Origin: an uncultured Prevotellaceae bacterium
GTDB taxonomy: Bacteria; Bacteroidota; Bacteroidia; Bacteroidales; Bacteroidaceae
DNA: 64,000 nt
Reading direction: 5' to 3'
NCBI GenBank assembly: GCA_900316285.1
Contig: ONCG01000027.1
Location: 1 to 64,000, forward strand
Shown: positions 61,269-64,000 of the stretch, one piece after another
Layout of the letters: the number at the start of each line of letters is the position of its first letter
How positions within the stretch are numbered: the first letter of the stretch is position 1
Made by a program: the position numbers and the translations under genes
The notes under the pieces: generated by a model
What the model was told of the DNA's origin: nothing
Seen by the model: only the letters and a program-made list of their open reading frames with translations
Database searches by the model: none

Positions 61269-62078
61269 ATGACAAGTTTAAAAGATTTTTCTTTGGAAGG
61301 TAAGAATGCGTGGATTACTGGCGCATCTTATGGTATCGGCTTCAACATTGCCAAGGCATTTGTGGCAGCCGGCGTGAAGAACATTATCTTCAACGACATC
61401 AACGAGGCTGCTTTGGAGCGTGGCCTGAACAACTACAAGGAGGCCGGCATCGAGAACGTGCACGGCTACGTGTGCGACGTCACGAAGGAAGACGACGTGA
61501 AGGCACTTGTGGAGAAGATTCACCAGGAGGTGGGACAAATCGACATCCTCGTCAACAACGCCGGCATCATCAAGCGCATCCCCATGCACGAGATGAAGCG
61601 CCAGGAGTTCCAGCAGGTCATCGACGTCGACCTCGTGGCTCCGTTCATCGTCTCGTCGGCCGTGCTGCCTGAGATGATGGAGCGCCGCGAAGGAAAGATC
61701 ATCAACATCTGCTCGATGATGTCGGAGCTGGGTCGCGAGACTGTTTCGGCATATGCAGCTGCCAAGGGTGGTCTGAAGATGCTCACCCGCAACATCTGCT
61801 CGGAGTATGGCGAGTACAACATTCAGTGCAACGGCATTGGCCCGGGCTACATTGCTACACCTCAGACTGCTCCCCTGCGCGAGCGTCAGGCCGATGGCAG
61901 CCGTCATCCGTTCGACTCGTTCATCTGCGCCAAGACTCCTGCCGGCCGTTGGCTCGAGCCCGAGGAGCTGGGCGGACCTGCCGTGTTCCTGGCTTCGCAT
62001 GCTTCCGATGCCGTCAACGGTCACGTGCTTTATGTCGACGGTGGCATTTTGGCTTACATCGGCAAGCAACCGCAGTAA
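61269..62078 (+). CDS. kduD: 2-dehydro-3-deoxy-D-gluconate 5-dehydrogenase (KduD-like SDR)
   Basis: 269 residues, a classic short-chain dehydrogenase: NAD(P) loop TGASYGIG (residues 17-24), NNAG, catalytic SMMSELGRETVSAYAAAKGG with the Ser-Tyr-Lys set, and PGYIATPQT. By context (76 bp after kduI) it reduces 2,5-diketo-3-deoxygluconate to 2-keto-3-deoxygluconate; annotation as gluconate 5-dehydrogenase is common for the same family. Terminator follows. Confidence 0.93.
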   Translation: MTSLKDFSLEGKNAWITGASYGIGFNIAKAFVAAGVKNIIFNDINEAALERGLNNYKEAGIENVHGYVCDVTKEDDVKALVEKIHQEVGQIDILVNNAGIIKRIPMHEMKRQEFQQVIDVDLVAPFIVSSAVLPEMMERREGKIINICSMMSELGRETVSAYAAAKGGLKMLTRNICSEYGEYNIQCNGIGPGYIATPQTAPLRERQADGSRHPFDSFICAKTPAGRWLEPEELGGPAVFLASHASDAVNGHVLYVDGGILAYIGKQPQ

Positions 62079-62093
62079 GTTTCCAAGCACAAA

Positions 62094-62132
62094 AAAAGAG
62101 ACGGTTCCCGCATTTGGGAATCGTCTCTTTTT
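62094..62132. terminator. Bidirectional terminator kduD / HU
   Basis: AAAAAGAGACGGTTCCC pairs with GGGAATCGTCTCTTTTT (one G:T). Confidence 0.88.
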
Positions 62133-62158
62133 ATTTGTAAAAATCTTTACAAAATTTC

Positions 62159-62431
62159 TTACTTCACAGCCTCAGCGAGCTCAGCGCCAGCCTTGAACTT
62201 AGCAACCTTCTTGGCAGCAATCTTAATCTTAGCCTTGGTAGCGGGGTTGATACCCTCACGAGCGGGCTGCTCCTTCACGGCGAATGTGCCGAAGCCAACG
62301 AGCTGTACCTTGTCACCTGCTACGAGAGCGTCCTTCACTGCTTCAACGGCTGCGTCGAGAGCCTTCTTTGCATCAACTTTGCTAAGACCTGCGGTCTCTG
62401 CAATCTTTGCGATCAATTCTGTCTTGTTCAT
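62159..62431 (-). CDS. HU family DNA-binding protein
   Basis: 90 residues from the ATG at 62429-62431 (MNKTELIAKIAETAGLSKVD). Canonical HU: AKKALDAAVEAVKDAL helix, VQLVGFGTFAVKEQPAREG with the DNA-contacting arm, and IKIAAKKVAKFKAGAELAEAVK. Dimeric, nucleoid-associated. Monocistronic with a textbook promoter. Distinct from the longer HU-like gene at the left edge. Confidence 0.96.
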   Translation of the reverse strand: MNKTELIAKIAETAGLSKVDAKKALDAAVEAVKDALVAGDKVQLVGFGTFAVKEQPAREGINPATKAKIKIAAKKVAKFKAGAELAEAVK

Positions 62432-62480
62432 AAACTTGATTTTTAAATGATTAAAATATGAAAATTTCACAATTTGGTGA

Positions 62481-62512
62481 CAAATATAGAACATTCATTT
62501 CAGAAAAACAAA
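62481..62512 (-). promoter_or_regulatory. Promoter of HU gene
   Basis: Minus strand TTTG (62509-62512), exactly 20 bp, TATATTTG (62481-62488). Confidence 0.8.
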
Positions 62513-62566
62513 CAAAAATGTGAAAAAAGTGATTTTTTTTTGAAATTTTGTGTTTAAACCCCTGAT

Positions 62567-62601
62567 TTTGTGCAAAATAACGGGATTTTTTCGTACTTTT
62601 G
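62567..62601 (+). promoter_or_regulatory. Promoter of rhomboid gene
   Basis: TTTG (62567-62570), 23-bp spacer, TACTTTTG (62594-62601). Confidence 0.65.
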
Positions 62602-62634
62602 CGCCAATTATTGTAATCATCAGAAAAAAGGACA

Positions 62635-63540
62635 ATGCGAAACATACCAACAATTACGCGCAACCTGCTCATCATCAATGTGCTGGTGTTCCTAATTACC
62701 GTCCTCGTGGGCGGTACAACTTATCAGGGCGGTACCGACTACACGCTCAATTCGCAGTTTGGACTGTATTTCTTCCTGGCACCCAATTTCCATGTGTATC
62801 AGTTAGTTTCCTATATGTTTATGCATGGCGGCTGGGATCACTTGTTTTTCAACATGTTTGCCCTGTGGATGTTCGGCTGTGTGGTAGAGCGTGTGTGGGG
62901 AGCGAAAAAATTCCTTTTTTATTACATTTCGTGCGGTATCGGTGCCGGTCTTTTTCAGGAAATGGCGCAGTTTGCCGACTATATGGGCCTCTTCGGACAG
63001 GCCACCGTTAACCTTGGTACGACGGTAGGTGCCTCAGGTGCCATCTATGCCATTTTGCTGGCTTTCGGCATGATCTTCCCAGAGGAGCGCATCTTCATCT
63101 TCCCACTGCCCGTGCCCATCAAGGCGAAATGGTTTGTTATCATCTATGCTGCCATCGAACTCTTCTCGGCACTTTCCACTACTGGCGACGGCGTGGCCCA
63201 CTTGGCTCACCTCGGAGGCATGGTGTTCGGCTTCTTCATGATACGCTACTGGCAGAAGCATCCCACCAGTGGCTATAGTAAGTCGCAAGGCGAACAGTTC
63301 TTCGATAACCTGCGGTCGGCATGGGAGAAACGGTCGAAGAAGTCGGCCGACAGCGGTCGCCGCTCCTCATCGGGCTACACCACTACGAGCACCGACCAAC
63401 GTGCCGACTGGGACTATAATGCCCGTCGTCGGGATGAACAGGCAGAGATAGACCGCATCCTCGACAAGATTCGTAAGAGCGGCTACGACAGCCTGACGAG
63501 TGAGGAGAAACGCAAGCTCTTCGAACAGAGTAAGAAGTAA
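62635..63540 (+). CDS. Rhomboid family intramembrane serine protease
   Basis: 301 residues. Six membrane helices in residues ~10-215; catalytic Ser near 130 in GTTVGASGAIYAILLAFG and His near 190 in GVAHLAHLGGMVFGFFM; L1-loop Trp/Arg region CVVERVWGAKKFLFYYISCG. It cleaves membrane proteins within the bilayer. The cytoplasmic C-terminal ~85 residues end in DRILDKIRKSGYDSLTSEEK, a short module common at the ends of Bacteroidetes rhomboids. The partial gene after it may be in the same unit. Confidence 0.95.
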   Translation: MRNIPTITRNLLIINVLVFLITVLVGGTTYQGGTDYTLNSQFGLYFFLAPNFHVYQLVSYMFMHGGWDHLFFNMFALWMFGCVVERVWGAKKFLFYYISCGIGAGLFQEMAQFADYMGLFGQATVNLGTTVGASGAIYAILLAFGMIFPEERIFIFPLPVPIKAKWFVIIYAAIELFSALSTTGDGVAHLAHLGGMVFGFFMIRYWQKHPTSGYSKSQGEQFFDNLRSAWEKRSKKSADSGRRSSSGYTTTSTDQRADWDYNARRRDEQAEIDRILDKIRKSGYDSLTSEEKRKLFEQSKK

Positions 63541-63700
63541 AGCTGCTGCGCAGCGGCTTAAGGCGCCTGCGGCGCTGTTCAAAGGTTCAATGTCGCTTCG
63601 CGACGTTCAAAAGTTCAATGCGAAAGCGGCGCTGTTCAAAAGTCGCTTGCGGCGACGTTCAAAAGTTTAAGTGTCGCGGTGCGATGCTAACGATTCAAAA
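63541..63700 (+). repeat. Hairpin array before the last gene (reverse orientation of metK type)
   Basis: About five units of a small GC hairpin followed by GTTCAAAAGTTCAA-like linkers: GGCGCCTGCGGCGC, GTCGCTTCGCGAC, GCGAAAGC, GTCGCTTGCGGCGAC and GTCGCGGTGCGAT. Linkers read GTTCAA where the metK array has TTGAAC, so the unit is inverted relative to metK. Confidence 0.75.
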
Positions 63701-63706
63701 AGATTC

Positions 63707-64000
63707 ATGCTGAAACGATTGAAGAAATTCACACTGCAGATGATTGCCGGAGCCAATGTGGCAACCATTCTGCTGATGTTGTTGGTGGGCTATTCCGACC
63801 GACTGGACCCCGCGTCCTTCCCCCGGTTGGCCAACATTGGGCTCACCTTCCCCTTCTTCCTGATTGTCAATCTGGGCTTCCTCGTGTTCTGGCTGCTGTT
63901 CAAGAAGCGGTGGATGCTCATTCCCATAGCTGGTTTGCTTGTGGGCTATCAGCCCGTTCGCACCTATTGTCCGCTGAACATACCCCGAACGGCAGCAGCT
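63707..64000 (+). CDS. Membrane-anchored endonuclease/exonuclease/phosphatase-family protein, partial
   Basis: 98 codons from the ATG at 63707 (MLKRLKKFTLQMIAGANVAT) to the window edge. Two hydrophobic helices (VATILLMLLVGYSDRL and LTFPFFLIVNLGFLVFWLL) and YQPVRTYCPLN match the membrane anchor of EEP-family proteins that often follow rhomboid genes in this group. The catalytic domain is outside the window. Confidence 0.65.
   Translation, partial: MLKRLKKFTLQMIAGANVATILLMLLVGYSDRLDPASFPRLANIGLTFPFFLIVNLGFLVFWLLFKKRWMLIPIAGLLVGYQPVRTYCPLNIPRTAAA

Overview
The window looks like a chromosome segment of a Prevotella-type Bacteroidales. The evidence is the Bacteroidetes promoter form (TAnnTTTG about 20 bp downstream of TTTG) before many genes, two SusC/SusD loci, a hybrid two-component sensor, Prevotella-style C-terminal motifs (YDLQGR...LPKGIYIV) on secreted proteins, and the hemD-rnpA-yidD-tyrS block. 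No database search was possible; family names come from motif and architecture recognition.

Layout. 1-270: partial HU-like gene. 436-3960: a compact leftward accessory operon of eight genes (phage- or element-like: DUF6291-like, HNH endonuclease, DUF2693, tandem paralogs, a 36-residue membrane protein) with its own promoter and terminator. About 4160: this block abuts the middle of a susC gene whose 5' part is missing. 4157-9264: rest of that outer-membrane import operon (susC remnant, SusD, zinc metallohydrolase lipoprotein, DUF4302 lipoprotein). 9590-14644: secreted proteins (short protein with sorting-like tail, DUF4353-like, CotH with F5/8C). 14668-17348: argS and a DUF559-RNase H fusion bounded by inverted repeats. 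17561-34849: leftward polysaccharide utilization locus (hybrid two-component sensor, beta-helix lipoprotein, GH2, large gluzincin-like protein, SusC, SusD). 35241-50037: housekeeping and surface genes (tRNA-Leu, manC, fprA-type flavoprotein, DUF4153, eno, greA, HIT, SpoU methyltransferase, sufE, ECF sigma plus membrane partner, TRL lipoprotein, S8 protease, U32). 50257-63540: C1 and M16 proteases, metK, DUF4271, hemD-rnpA-yidD, tyrS, tRNA-Gln, kduI-kduD, HU, rhomboid. 63707-end: partial membrane-anchored protein, probably of the endonuclease/exonuclease/phosphatase family.

The non-coding DNA is the most unusual part. Three intergenic arrays of degenerate 22-bp tandem units (11750-11947, 30628-30781, 38365-38760) keep a strict 22-bp phase while the unit sequence drifts, and each lies roughly 80-120 bp upstream of the next promoter. 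There are also hairpin arrays in 5' leaders (metK, the 63.7-kb gene, a single unit at greA), long palindromic elements of two types with GTAGGGACG ends, and GC-rich inverted-repeat elements inserted in frame inside genes. One of the last kind brackets a DUF559 nuclease-like ORF fused to RNase H and resembles a short element inside the SpoU methyltransferase gene, suggesting an autonomous/non-autonomous pair.
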